Under the pieces are notes generated by a model. The model was not told where the DNA came from, did no database searches, and saw only the letters and a program-made list of their open reading frames with translations. Below are positions 1 through 8,411 of a stretch of DNA of 61,822 nt, piece by piece; position 1 is the first letter of the stretch; each line of letters begins with the position of its first letter. The position numbers and the translations under genes are program-made. Source of the DNA: Candidatus [Bacteroides] periocalifornicus (GTDB lineage: Bacteria > Bacteroidota > Bacteroidia > Bacteroidales > CAJPTX01); assembly GCA_001421095.1 (NCBI GenBank), contig LIIK01000011.1, positions 1-61,822 of the forward strand, read 5' to 3'.

Positions 1-479
1 TCGGCGAGGGCGATGAACTCGAAATCGTAGGTCTTGGCGCTGAGAAGAAGAAGACGGTGTGCACGGGTGTGGAAATGTTCCGTAAGATTCTCGACCAGGG
101 TGAGGCTGGCGATAATGTAGGACTTCTGCTCCGTGGTATAGAGAAGAATGAGATCAAGCGTGGCCAGGTACTGGCTAAGCCTGGTACGATAACCCCCCAC
201 ACGAAGTTCAAGGCGAGCGTGGTGGTGCTGAAGAAGGAGGAAGGTGGACGTCATACCCCATTCCGCAACAGCTACCGTCCACAGTTCTACCTCCGTACGC
301 TAGACGTAACCGGAGAGATAACGCTGCCGGAAGGTGTAGAAATGGCGATGCCTGGCGATAATGTAGAGATCACCGTGCAGCTGATCTACCCGGTGGCACT
401 GAATGTGGGTCTGCGGTTTGCGATTCGCGAGGGTGGCCGTACCGTAGGTGCTGGTCAGATTACCGAACTGCTTGACTAG
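1..479 (+). CDS. tuf: Elongation factor Tu, 3' part (partial at window start)
   Basis: The reading frame is open from base 3 and ends with TAG at 477-479, so only about the last 159 residues are present. They cover the end of EF-Tu domain 2 and all of domain 3. Landmarks are VCTGVEMFRK, DNVGLLLRG and the C-terminal stretch RFAIREGGRTVGAGQ, all typical of EF-Tu. The protein carries aminoacyl-tRNA to the ribosome as a GTP-bound complex; its G domain lies outside the window. The tRNA-Trp, secE and nusG genes follow, the usual order downstream of tuf in Bacteroidetes. A strong terminator directly after the stop suggests that transcription of tuf largely ends before the tRNA. Confidence 0.97.
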   Translation, partial: GEGDELEIVGLGAEKKKTVCTGVEMFRKILDQGEAGDNVGLLLRGIEKNEIKRGQVLAKPGTITPHTKFKASVVVLKKEEGGRHTPFRNSYRPQFYLRTLDVTGEITLPEGVEMAMPGDNVEITVQLIYPVALNVGLRFAIREGGRTVGAGQITELLD

Positions 480-512
480 TAAGGAGGGCGTAGCCCCTAG
501 AGGAGAAAAGAT

Positions 513-560
513 AGCCCGTGCCTAGCACCTGGCAAGGGTGCTTAGCACGGGCTCTTTTTT
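513..560 (+). terminator. Intrinsic terminator after tuf
   Basis: A GC-rich stem (agcccgtgc... paired with ...gcacgggct, with a small bulge and a short loop) is followed by a run of six T. It lies 33 bp after the tuf stop codon, on the same strand. Confidence 0.85.
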
Positions 561-673
561 AAAGAAGCTGGTTTGGGAAGAGGGAGACGCCGCAGGGGTA
601 CGGATCTGTAGATAGGGGTTTGGCTCTGTTTTTAAGGCGTAATCATTCTGCACCAAGCATTTTACGGCGTAGG

Positions 674-746
674 ACGGGTGTAGCTCAGTTGGTAGAGCAC
701 TAGTCTCCAAAACTAGGTGTCGGGCGTTCGAGTCGCTCCTCCCGTG
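674..746 (+). tRNA. tRNA-Trp (anticodon CCA)
   Basis: A 73-nt cloverleaf can be folded by eye. The D arm is gctc...gagc. The anticodon stem ctagt/actag encloses the loop ctccaaa, with anticodon CCA. The T arm carries the TTCGAGT loop. The acceptor stem is acgggtg/ctcccgt with one T-T mismatch, and the discriminator base is G. The 3' CCA is not encoded. The position between tuf and secE is where Bacteroidetes commonly carry tRNA-Trp. Confidence 0.95.
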
Positions 747-763
747 CGAAAGGACAGACGAGC

Positions 764-955
764 ATGAGAATACGAGGGTATCTGCGTGATGTCTATGACG
801 AGATGCTGCACAAGGTTTCCTGGCCTACATGGAAGGAGCTGCAGTCCAGCGCATTGGTAGTAATGATAGCTTCCCTACTGATAGCGTTGGTAATATTTCT
901 GATGGATATCTCGTTTGAGCATCTGATGGACTGGGTCTATCGGTGGCTGTACTAA
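764..955 (+). CDS. secE: Protein translocase subunit SecE
   Basis: This 63-residue protein is the small single-span form of SecE, the clamp subunit of the SecYEG translocon in the inner membrane. The N-terminal amphipathic helix carries the family signature EMLHKVSWPTWKELQ. One transmembrane helix follows (about residues 29-46, ALVVMIASLLIALVIFLM). Length and motif fit the short SecE of non-proteobacteria. It lies 17 bp after tRNA-Trp and 15 bp before nusG, in the conserved secE-nusG-rplK order. ATG at 764 is the only sensible start. Confidence 0.95.
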   Translation: MRIRGYLRDVYDEMLHKVSWPTWKELQSSALVVMIASLLIALVIFLMDISFEHLMDWVYRWLY

Positions 956-970
956 TACACGGAGAGCAGT

Positions 971-1573
971 ATGGAGGGTGTAGGGAACGGGCAGGAGAAT
1001 ATGTCGGCGAGGGCGATGGGCGAGGTGGCAGGACAACAGGGGAAGAGCGAGCTTCGCTGGTATGTGCTCCGTGTAATAGGCGGCCGGGAGCGCCGTGCAG
1101 GTCAATTGCTAGAGGCTGAGGTCGCTCGCCGCAGTCTACAGGCGTTGGTGCCGACGGTGCTGGTCCCGATGGAGAAGGTGTATCAGACGCAGAAGGGGAA
1201 GTTAGTAACCAAGGAACGGGTCTACTTCCCAGGTTACCTTTTTGTAGAGGCGGCACTTGTGGGCGAGGTGGAGCATTTGCTACGCAATTCGACCGATGTG
1301 CTGGGCTTTCTGACCACAGAGGAAGGCCATCCTTCGCCCTTGCGTGATCATGAGGTGAGCAGGATGCTGGGGAACAATGATGATGTTCAGGAGTACCCCG
1401 AGGATCCGTTTGCCGTGGGAGATGCAGTGCGGGTGATAGATGGGCCATTCGTAACGTTCACAGGTACGGTTTCAGAGGTGAATGCCGAGAAGAAGAAGCT
1501 GATGGTGATGGTGAAGATCTTCGGACGGAATACGCCGCTGGAACTTGGTTTCATGCAGGTGGAGAAGGAGTAA
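971..1573 (+). CDS. nusG: Transcription elongation/antitermination factor NusG
   Basis: NusG binds RNA polymerase across the DNA cleft, increases processivity and links transcription to translation or Rho. The NGN domain starts at about residue 28 (RWYVLRVIGGRERRA) and contains YFPGYLFVEA. The C-terminal KOW domain has VGDAVRVIDGPFVTFTGTV. With the ATG at 971 the protein has 200 residues and an unusually long, low-complexity head of about 27 residues. Internal ATGs at 1001 and 1016 would give products closer to the usual length, so the start is uncertain. It sits between secE and rplK as in most bacteria. Confidence 0.95.
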   Translation: MEGVGNGQENMSARAMGEVAGQQGKSELRWYVLRVIGGRERRAGQLLEAEVARRSLQALVPTVLVPMEKVYQTQKGKLVTKERVYFPGYLFVEAALVGEVEHLLRNSTDVLGFLTTEEGHPSPLRDHEVSRMLGNNDDVQEYPEDPFAVGDAVRVIDGPFVTFTGTVSEVNAEKKKLMVMVKIFGRNTPLELGFMQVEKE

Positions 1574-1685
1574 GAGGGGGGTATTGGCATGAGCCTATCC
1601 TGTGTAGAGAGGTGATGTGGTTGTATCGTCTGCCCGTAGTGGGGATAGGGAGAAGGGCAGGAATTAGCAAATAGCGAGGAGAGTT

Positions 1686-2129
1686 ATGGCGAAAGAGGTT
1701 GTAGGGTTTATAAAGCTTCAGATCAAGGGAGGTGCTGCAAACCCAGCTCCACCCGTAGGCCCAGCGTTGGGTTCGAAGGGTGTGAATATTATGGAGTTCT
1801 GCAAGCAGTTCAACGCCCGTACGCAGCCGCAAGCAGGTAAGCTGCTCCCAGTGGTAATCACGGTCTATGGCGATAAGTCGTTCGACTTTGTAGTAAAGAC
1901 ACCGCCAGTGGCCGCACAGCTGAAGGAGGCGCTAAAGCTGAAGTCAGGATCGGCAGAGCCGAACCGGCGCAAGGTGGGTAGTTTGAGTTGGGATGAAGTG
2001 CGGGCAATAGCCCAGGAGAAGATGCCCGATTTAAACTGTTTCACCATAGAAGCAGCCATGCGGACGGTGGCTGGGACTGCGCGGAGTATGGGAATAACGG
2101 TGAAGGGCGACTTTCCCGCGAACCAGTAG
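1686..2129 (+). CDS. rplK: 50S ribosomal protein L11
   Basis: L11 forms the GTPase-associated centre of the large subunit with 23S rRNA and supports factor-dependent GTP hydrolysis. The 147-residue product has the standard length. It shows the N-terminal signature GFIKLQIKGGAANPAPPVGPALGS (read in part) and the rRNA-binding C-terminal domain ending TARSMGITVKG. A 112-bp gap separates it from nusG; rplA follows after 15 bp, so rplK and rplA are presumably co-transcribed. Confidence 0.97.
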   Translation: MAKEVVGFIKLQIKGGAANPAPPVGPALGSKGVNIMEFCKQFNARTQPQAGKLLPVVITVYGDKSFDFVVKTPPVAAQLKEALKLKSGSAEPNRRKVGSLSWDEVRAIAQEKMPDLNCFTIEAAMRTVAGTARSMGITVKGDFPANQ

Positions 2130-2144
2130 AAAGGAGAGAGTTTC

Positions 2145-2846
2145 ATGAAGCTGACGAAAAAACGTAAGGAGGCTTTGGCCCTTGTAGATCCGCAGAAGGA
2201 GTACACGTTGGCCGAGGCCGCAGAGCTGGTGAAGCGGATAACGTACACGAAATTCGATGCGTCGGTGGATCTGGATGTTCGTCTGGGTGTGGATCCCCGT
2301 AAGCCGAATGAAATGGTGCGCGGTGTGGTAACCTTGCCCCACGGTACGGGTAGAGTGGTACGGGTGTTGGCACTATGCCTGCCCGAGAAGGAGGATGAGG
2401 CACGTGCGGCGGGAGCAGACTATGTAGGGCTCGACGAGTATGTGGAGAAGATCAAGGGTGGATGGGTCGATTTTGACATAGTGGTGACGCAGCCGCAGGT
2501 GATGGGTAAAATCGGGCAGATCGGTAGGATTCTCGGACCGCGCGGCTTGATGCCTAACCCCAAGAGCGGGACGGTGACCCAGGAGATAGGCAAGGCGGTG
2601 AGCGAGGTAAAGCAGGGTAAGATCGATTTCCGGGTTGATAAGCTCTCCATAGTGCATGCGTCGATAGGCAGGGTGTCATTCACCCCAGAGCAGATAGTGG
2701 AGAACGCCCAGGAGTTTCTACAGATGATAAATCGTCTGAAGCCGTCGTCGTTGCGGGGTACATACGTGCGTAGCGTATATCTGTCGAGCACGATGAGCCC
2801 ATCGATCTGCCTGGATTTGCAGGCGTTGCGTGAAACGAATGCGTAA
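2145..2846 (+). CDS. rplA: 50S ribosomal protein L1
   Basis: L1 forms the mobile stalk near the ribosomal E site and in many bacteria represses its own operon translationally. The 233-residue length is standard. The family signature GRILGPRGLMPNPKSGTVT is present, together with the N-terminal FDASVDLDVRLGVDP. An AGGAGAG-like stretch lies before the ATG. The C-terminus (LSSTMSPSICLDLQALRE) is typical of Bacteroidetes L1. It lies 15 bp after rplK and 17 bp before rplJ. Confidence 0.97.
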   Translation: MKLTKKRKEALALVDPQKEYTLAEAAELVKRITYTKFDASVDLDVRLGVDPRKPNEMVRGVVTLPHGTGRVVRVLALCLPEKEDEARAAGADYVGLDEYVEKIKGGWVDFDIVVTQPQVMGKIGQIGRILGPRGLMPNPKSGTVTQEIGKAVSEVKQGKIDFRVDKLSIVHASIGRVSFTPEQIVENAQEFLQMINRLKPSSLRGTYVRSVYLSSTMSPSICLDLQALRETNA

Positions 2847-2863
2847 GCGAGAGGAGAAGAACG

Positions 2864-3385
2864 ATGACACGGGAAGAGAAGCAGAAAACGATAGATGAGC
2901 TGTCGGCTCGCTTGCAGGCGTATCCGCATTTCTATGTGGTAGATATGGAGGGGCTGAATGCAGAGTCAACGTCGCTGCTCCGTAGGAAGTGCTTTGAGCA
3001 TAAGGTGAAGCTGGTGGTGGTGAAGAACACCCTGTTTGCCAAGGCTCTAGAGCTACGGAAAGATGTGGATTTTTCGGCGGTAATATCTTCGCTTAAGGGC
3101 GCATCGGCTGTATTCTTCGCAGAGGTGGCCAATGAACCCGCTAAGCTGATTAAAGAGTACCGCAAGGAGCATGAGAAACCCTTGCTGAAGGTGGCGTATG
3201 CGGAGGAATCAGTGTACGTAGGCGAGAGCCACTTGGATGCCCTCGCAAGCCTCAAGAGCAAGAACGAGCTTATAGCGGATGTGATGGCCCTGCTGCAGTC
3301 GCCCGCAAAGTCGGTGGTGTCAGCACAGCAGACGGGAGGCTCGAAGCTCTCAGGGATAGTAAAGGTCCTGGCAGAGCGTCAATAG
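2864..3385 (+). CDS. rplJ: 50S ribosomal protein L10
   Basis: L10 is the base of the L12 stalk: its N-terminal domain binds 23S rRNA and its C-terminal helix binds L12 dimers. The 173-residue product starts MTREEKQKTIDELSARL. It shows the family's YVVDMEGL and VVKNTLFAKAL stretches and an alanine/serine-rich C-terminal helix. Length is normal. The preceding GAGGAGAA is a fair ribosome-binding site. rplL follows after 143 bp. Confidence 0.97.
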   Translation: MTREEKQKTIDELSARLQAYPHFYVVDMEGLNAESTSLLRRKCFEHKVKLVVVKNTLFAKALELRKDVDFSAVISSLKGASAVFFAEVANEPAKLIKEYRKEHEKPLLKVAYAEESVYVGESHLDALASLKSKNELIADVMALLQSPAKSVVSAQQTGGSKLSGIVKVLAERQ

Positions 3386-3528
3386 CTGGAGCTACGTTTT
3401 TGCAAGAGCAGAGCCTGCATGCGGTGTGGGGATGATGAGGGGTGTGATGCAGGAGTTGTAGGGGTTGTTTGAGAGTTTGTTTATGGTGTTAATGTAGAAC
3501 TTGGTTGTTTTAATTGGGATATAAAGAG

Positions 3529-3903
3529 ATGGCAGATCTGAAGAAGTTCGCGGAAGAGTTGGTAAATCTGACGGTAAAAGAGGCCAACGAGCTGGCAACG
3601 ATCCTGAAGGAAGAGTATGGCATAGAGCCAGCGGCGGCGGCAGTGGCAGTAGCGGCTGCGCCGGCTGCAGGTGGGGCTGCTGCTGAGGAGAAGAGTTCCT
3701 TTGACGTGATACTGAAGGCTGCTGGTGGAGCTAAGCTTCAGGTAGTAAAGATAGTGAAGGAGATTACTGGTCTCGGGCTCAAGGAGGCTAAGGATCTTGT
3801 AGATGCGGCCCCGAAGGCGGTGAAGGAAGGAGTATCGAAGGAAGAGGCCGAATCGATCAAGTCACAGCTAGAAGAGGGAGGCGCAGAGGTAGAGCTGAAG
3901 TAA
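3529..3903 (+). CDS. rplL: 50S ribosomal protein L7/L12
   Basis: L7/L12 is the acidic multicopy stalk protein that recruits translation GTPases. The start ATG at 3529 (MADLKKFAEELVNLTVKE) gives 124 residues, the normal length; an in-frame upstream start at 3514 would add only a spurious GYKE head. The order is N-terminal dimerisation domain, alanine-rich hinge (about residues 37-54), and C-terminal domain with LQVVKIVKEITGLGLKEAKDLVDAAPKAVKEG (read in part). The 143-bp upstream gap may hold an extra promoter, but I could not identify one convincingly. Confidence 0.97.
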   Translation: MADLKKFAEELVNLTVKEANELATILKEEYGIEPAAAAVAVAAAPAAGGAAAEEKSSFDVILKAAGGAKLQVVKIVKEITGLGLKEAKDLVDAAPKAVKEGVSKEEAESIKSQLEEGGAEVELK

Positions 3904-4008
3904 AGTTTCCAATAGGTTGCCATGCACTACGACTAAGATCCTGGATGCTCAGAGGAAGCAAATATCTTCTGGCGAGGTTTTTATGCGTGGTGTTTCTGGT
4001 ATGGGGAA

Positions 4009-4056
4009 CGCCACCAAGGGGAGTACGCCCTTGGTGGCGGTTTCCAGTTTTTCTAT
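4009..4056 (+). terminator. Hairpin between rplL and rpoB, possible attenuator
   Basis: A 12-bp perfect stem (cgccaccaaggg / cccttggtggcg) with a 7-nt loop is followed by T-rich sequence. It lies in the 547-bp gap between rplL and rpoB. This gap otherwise has no gene I can support. In many bacteria a partial terminator here lowers rpoBC expression relative to the L12 stalk genes; the same role here is inference. Confidence 0.65.
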
Positions 4057-4450
4057 TTCTTGAGATTCGCCAGTAAACGAATCCCAGCAGTTCGCCCCGA
4101 GAGCGGTAGGGGGAAGGCCTGAATAATTTTCTGTTGGGCGTTACCTTTTCAAACTGCTGCTAAGGGTAGCAAGGTTCAGGGATGGGTTGAATTTCAAGAC
4201 ATAAGGGTGTAGGCCTGCCAGTGTGCCGCACGCTTCTAGCATTTTCCTTAGGGCATAGGTCGTCTTTGGGAGATTCTGGAGGGTTTCGGTTAGGAGTTTT
4301 GGGAGCGATCCCCCTTCGGCTGAGTAGGATACAGGTTAGTAGCTCCGATTGCGATAGTCGCTGTTGGCTTTAGTGTGGCCACGGTGAAATGTGCGCCGTT
4401 TTTCTGTATTTGGCTTGTTCGGTACAAGAAATTACAATTGCTCTACCCAG

Positions 4451-7400
4451 ATGTCTCATCTCAATAAGCAGCCACGGCATTCTTTTGCACGGGCCAAAGC
4501 GCAGTTTGAATACCCTGATTTTCTTGAGATTCAGGTGAAGAGCTTCCGCTCGTTTTTCAGCCTTTGGACTACGCCAGAGGAGCGTAGGCAAGAGGGCTTA
4601 TACAAGGTATTTTCTGATAATTTCCCGATATCCGACACGCGTAACAATTTCGTGTTGGAGTTTTTGGATTATTTCATAGATCCATCGCGCTACACGATAG
4701 AGGAGTGCATAGCCCAGGGGCTAACCTACAGCGTGCCGCTCCGCGCTAAGCTGAAGCTGTACTGCACCGATCCGCAACATGAGGATTTTGAGACGGTGGT
4801 GCAGGATGTGTACCTAGGGACAATCCCCGACATGACTCCCCGGGGAACCTTTGTGATCAATGGTGCAGAGCGCGTGGTGGTCTCGCAGCTTCACCGGTCG
4901 CCAGGTGTGTTTTTTGCCCAAAGCACGCATAATAACGGAACGAAGCTCTATTCGGCTCGTATCATCCCCTTTAGAGGGTCGTGGATAGAGTTTGCAACGG
5001 ACATCAACAATGTGATGTACGCCTACATAGATAGGCGTAAAAAGCTGCCAGTGACGACGCTTCTCCGGGCAATTGGGTTCGATTCGGATAATGATATCCT
5101 GAATATTTACGACCTGGCCGAGGAGGTGAAGGTTACCAAGGCGAACCTGAAGAAGTGCATAGGTAGAGTGCTTGCAGGGAAGCTATCTCGCACGTGGACA
5201 GAGGATTTTGTAGACGAGGAGACGGGCGAGGTGGTTACGACAGACCGCTTTGATCTGCTGCTAGAGCGCGGGGTTGTGCTGGATGAGGATAACATCCAGA
5301 TAATTCTCGATTCAGGTGTAGATACCATATCGCTGCACAAAGAGACGGGTGGGAGCGCAGAGTATAAGATCATAAATGACACGCTGGCTAAGGACCTCAC
5401 GAACAATAGCAAGGATGCGGTAACGTATATCTACCGCTTGCTGCGTAATTCTGAGCCACCGGATGAGGCCACGGCGCGTGATGTGATAGACAAGCTCTTC
5501 TTCTCCGAGAAACGCTACGATTTGGGTAATGTGGGGCGGTTCAAGATAAACCGGAAGCTAAACCTGGAGATAGGGGAGGATGTGCGCGTTTTGACCAAGG
5601 AGGATATCATTCAGATTATCAAATATTTGATAGAGCTGAAGAACTCCAAGGCGGACGTGGATGATATCGACCACCTGAGCAATCGGCGTGTTCGCACAGT
5701 AGGAGAACAGCTGGCGAACCAGTTCAGCATAGGGCTGGTGAGGATGGCGAGGACGATAAGGGAACGGATGAATGTCCGTGACAATGAGGTCTTCTACCCA
5801 GTAGATCTGATCAATGCCAAGACGTTATCAGCGGTGATCAATTCGTTTTTCGGAACGAATCAGCTATCGCAGTTCATGGATCAGACCAACCCGCTGGCAG
5901 AGATGACGCACAAGCGACGTCTGTCTGCACTGGGACCTGGTGGATTGTCGAGGGAGCGAGCGGGCTTTGAGGTGCGCGATGTGCATTACACCCACTACGG
6001 CCGGCTTTGCCCGATAGAGACTCCAGAAGGCCCGAATATTGGTCTTATCTCTTCGCTATGCGTTTTCGCAAGGATAAACTCGCTGGGTTTCATAGAGACG
6101 CCATACCGTAGGGTACGTGATGGGCAGGTAGATTTCAGCGAAGAGGGCTTGCGCTACTACACGGCAGAGGAGGAGGAAAAGCAAATAATAGCTCAGGCAA
6201 ACGCTCCCCTTACGGAAGATTACCACTTCCAGAATCCTAAGGTGAAAACGAGGCTTGAGGGCGATTTCCCGGTTGCCGATCCTCAAGAGATAGAGCTGAT
6301 GGATGTGGCGCCGAACCAGATTGCCTCAATTGCGGCTTCGCTCATTCCATTCCTGGAGAATGACGATGCGAACCGTGCGCTGATGGGGTCGAATATGATG
6401 CGCCAGGCTGTTCCGCTTTTGTCACCTGAGTCGCCAATAGTGGGTACGGGGCTCGAGGATGTGGTGGTGCGCGATAGCCGAGTGCAGGTGGTGGCCGAGG
6501 GAGATGGAGAGGTTGTCTATGTGGATGCCAACCGGATAGTGGTTCGGTATGACCAGACAGAGGATGAGCGCTTCGTTAGCTTTGATCCGGATACCAAGGA
6601 GTACAACCTCCCGAAGTTCCTGAAGACCAACCAGAGTACGAGCATGACGCTTCGCCCGATAGTTCGTCTGGGGCAACGGGTGAAGAAGGGCGATCTGATG
6701 TCTGATGGTTATGCGACGGATAAGGGCGACCTAGCACTGGGGCGTAACCTGAAGGTGGCCTTTATGCCGTGGAAGGGGTATAACTTTGAGGATGCGATAG
6801 TTATCAACGAGAAGTTGGTTCGCGATGACTATTTCACCTCGGTGCACGTGGATGAGTATATCCTCGAGGTGCGCGACACCAAGCGGGGGCAAGAGGAGCT
6901 GACGAATGATATCCCGAATGTGAGCGAGGAGGCGACCAAGGATCTCGACGAATTCGGTATGATTCGGGTGGGTGCGAAGGTTGTACCAGGTGACATCCTC
7001 ATAGGTAAAATAACACCCAAGGGCGAAAGCGATCCATCGCCCGAGGAGAAGCTACTCAGAGCCATTTTTGGGGAGAAGGCGGGCGATGTGAAGGATGCTT
7101 CGCTTAAGGCGCCGCCCTCCCTCTACGGGGTGGTAATAGGCAAGAGCCTCTACTCTGCAGCGGCCAAGGATGCAAAGCGTGGCCGTAACAACAGCAAGGT
7201 GGAGAAAGCACGGGTGGATGACGAGTTCAAGCGTTCCGTATCTGAAACTCGTGATTTGCTGCTAGAGAAACTCATGCAACTGGTGAACGGCAAGACCTCG
7301 CAGGGTGTAACGGACTACTTCGGCGTGGTAAAAGTACCCAAAGGGCAAAAGTTCACGCATAAGCTGCTGCAGGGCATAGATTTCCTAGATATCAATCCGA

Positions 7401-8266
7401 ATAAATGGACTTCGGATAAGGATAAGAATGCGCTCATAGCGAAGCTGGTGAATAACTATATCCGGAAGTATAGAGAGTTTGATGCTGTGCGCCAGCGTAG
7501 GGAACTCAATATATTAGTGGGCGATGAGCTGCCTTCAGGGATCATGCAAATGGCCAAGGTCTATGTAGCCAAGAAGCGCAAGATTCGTGTGGGTGATAAG
7601 ATGGCCGGACGGCATGGCAATAAGGGGATTGTGGCCAAGATAGTGCGAGACGAGGATATGCCGTTCCTCCCGGATGGGAGTCCGGTGGATATAGTGCTGA
7701 ACCCCTTGGGAGTACCCTCGCGAATGAACCTTGGGCAGATCTACGAGAGTGTGCTTGGCTGGGCTGGTAAGGAACTGGGAATGAAGTTTGCCACGCCAAT
7801 TTTTGATGGGGCTACGCTAGATGATATATCGGAGTATACCGATAAGGCAGGGCTACCTCGATTTGGTGCGATTCATCTTCGCGATGGCGGTACAGGCGAA
7901 CTTTTCGACCAGCCTGCCACGGTAGGGGTAATCTACATGCTCAAGCTGGGGCACATGGTAGATGACAAGATGCACGCTCGCTCGATAGGTCCATACTCTC
8001 TGATTACCCAGCAGCCACTAGGCGGTAAAGCCCAGTTTGGGGGGCAACGTTTTGGGGAGATGGAGGTGTGGGCGCTTGAAGCCTTTGGGGCTGCCAACAT
8101 TCTACAGGAGATTCTCACGGTTAAATCAGATGATGTGGACGGGCGTGCCAAAACCTATGAGGCCATAGTGAAGGGCGATCTGATGCCTAAGCCTGGCCTG
8201 CCAGAGTCGCTCAATGTGCTGCTGCACGAGCTGAGAGGACTAGGGTTGAATGTAACATTCGATTAG
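4451..8266 (+). CDS. rpoB: DNA-directed RNA polymerase subunit beta
   Basis: This is the 1271-residue beta subunit, counted from the ATG at 4451 (MSHLNKQPRHSFARAKAQFEYPDF). The frame is open upstream to 4391, but that extension does not resemble RpoB. Visible landmarks include the rifampicin pocket (SQFMDQTNPLAEMTHKRRLS, then ALGPGGLSRE), the ETPEGPNIGLISSL region, the GYNFEDAIVINEKLVRDD segment and the C-terminal QQPLGGKAQFGGQRFGEMEVWALEAFGA region (read in part). The rifampicin-pocket residues equivalent to E. coli D516, H526 and S531 are D, H and S, the sensitive wild type. No internal stop or frameshift was seen. Confidence 0.98.
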   Translation: MSHLNKQPRHSFARAKAQFEYPDFLEIQVKSFRSFFSLWTTPEERRQEGLYKVFSDNFPISDTRNNFVLEFLDYFIDPSRYTIEECIAQGLTYSVPLRAKLKLYCTDPQHEDFETVVQDVYLGTIPDMTPRGTFVINGAERVVVSQLHRSPGVFFAQSTHNNGTKLYSARIIPFRGSWIEFATDINNVMYAYIDRRKKLPVTTLLRAIGFDSDNDILNIYDLAEEVKVTKANLKKCIGRVLAGKLSRTWTEDFVDEETGEVVTTDRFDLLLERGVVLDEDNIQIILDSGVDTISLHKETGGSAEYKIINDTLAKDLTNNSKDAVTYIYRLLRNSEPPDEATARDVIDKLFFSEKRYDLGNVGRFKINRKLNLEIGEDVRVLTKEDIIQIIKYLIELKNSKADVDDIDHLSNRRVRTVGEQLANQFSIGLVRMARTIRERMNVRDNEVFYPVDLINAKTLSAVINSFFGTNQLSQFMDQTNPLAEMTHKRRLSALGPGGLSRERAGFEVRDVHYTHYGRLCPIETPEGPNIGLISSLCVFARINSLGFIETPYRRVRDGQVDFSEEGLRYYTAEEEEKQIIAQANAPLTEDYHFQNPKVKTRLEGDFPVADPQEIELMDVAPNQIASIAASLIPFLENDDANRALMGSNMMRQAVPLLSPESPIVGTGLEDVVVRDSRVQVVAEGDGEVVYVDANRIVVRYDQTEDERFVSFDPDTKEYNLPKFLKTNQSTSMTLRPIVRLGQRVKKGDLMSDGYATDKGDLALGRNLKVAFMPWKGYNFEDAIVINEKLVRDDYFTSVHVDEYILEVRDTKRGQEELTNDIPNVSEEATKDLDEFGMIRVGAKVVPGDILIGKITPKGESDPSPEEKLLRAIFGEKAGDVKDASLKAPPSLYGVVIGKSLYSAAAKDAKRGRNNSKVEKARVDDEFKRSVSETRDLLLEKLMQLVNGKTSQGVTDYFGVVKVPKGQKFTHKLLQGIDFLDINPNKWTSDKDKNALIAKLVNNYIRKYREFDAVRQRRELNILVGDELPSGIMQMAKVYVAKKRKIRVGDKMAGRHGNKGIVAKIVRDEDMPFLPDGSPVDIVLNPLGVPSRMNLGQIYESVLGWAGKELGMKFATPIFDGATLDDISEYTDKAGLPRFGAIHLRDGGTGELFDQPATVGVIYMLKLGHMVDDKMHARSIGPYSLITQQPLGGKAQFGGQRFGEMEVWALEAFGAANILQEILTVKSDDVDGRAKTYEAIVKGDLMPKPGLPESLNVLLHELRGLGLNVTFD

Positions 8267-8411
8267 GCATCCACCTCTCGCCCAAGTTTGGCGATACCTG
8301 TAGGCGAGTGTTTTTCTCGTTTTGCAGTGTACGTTGGATTACAAGGGGAGAGGTGGTAGGCTTAAGGTTTTGGCGTGGTTTTTGGACAGTCACAATCTTG
8401 GAGGTTGAACA

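Noticed and set aside
825..1448. Antisense frame across secE and nusG
   Set aside because: Pro/Ser-rich translation overlapping two conserved genes; no independent support.
5858..6000. Possible rifampicin-resistance change in RpoB
   Set aside because: The rifampicin-pocket residues match the sensitive wild type at the positions I could align (D516, H526 and S531 equivalents).
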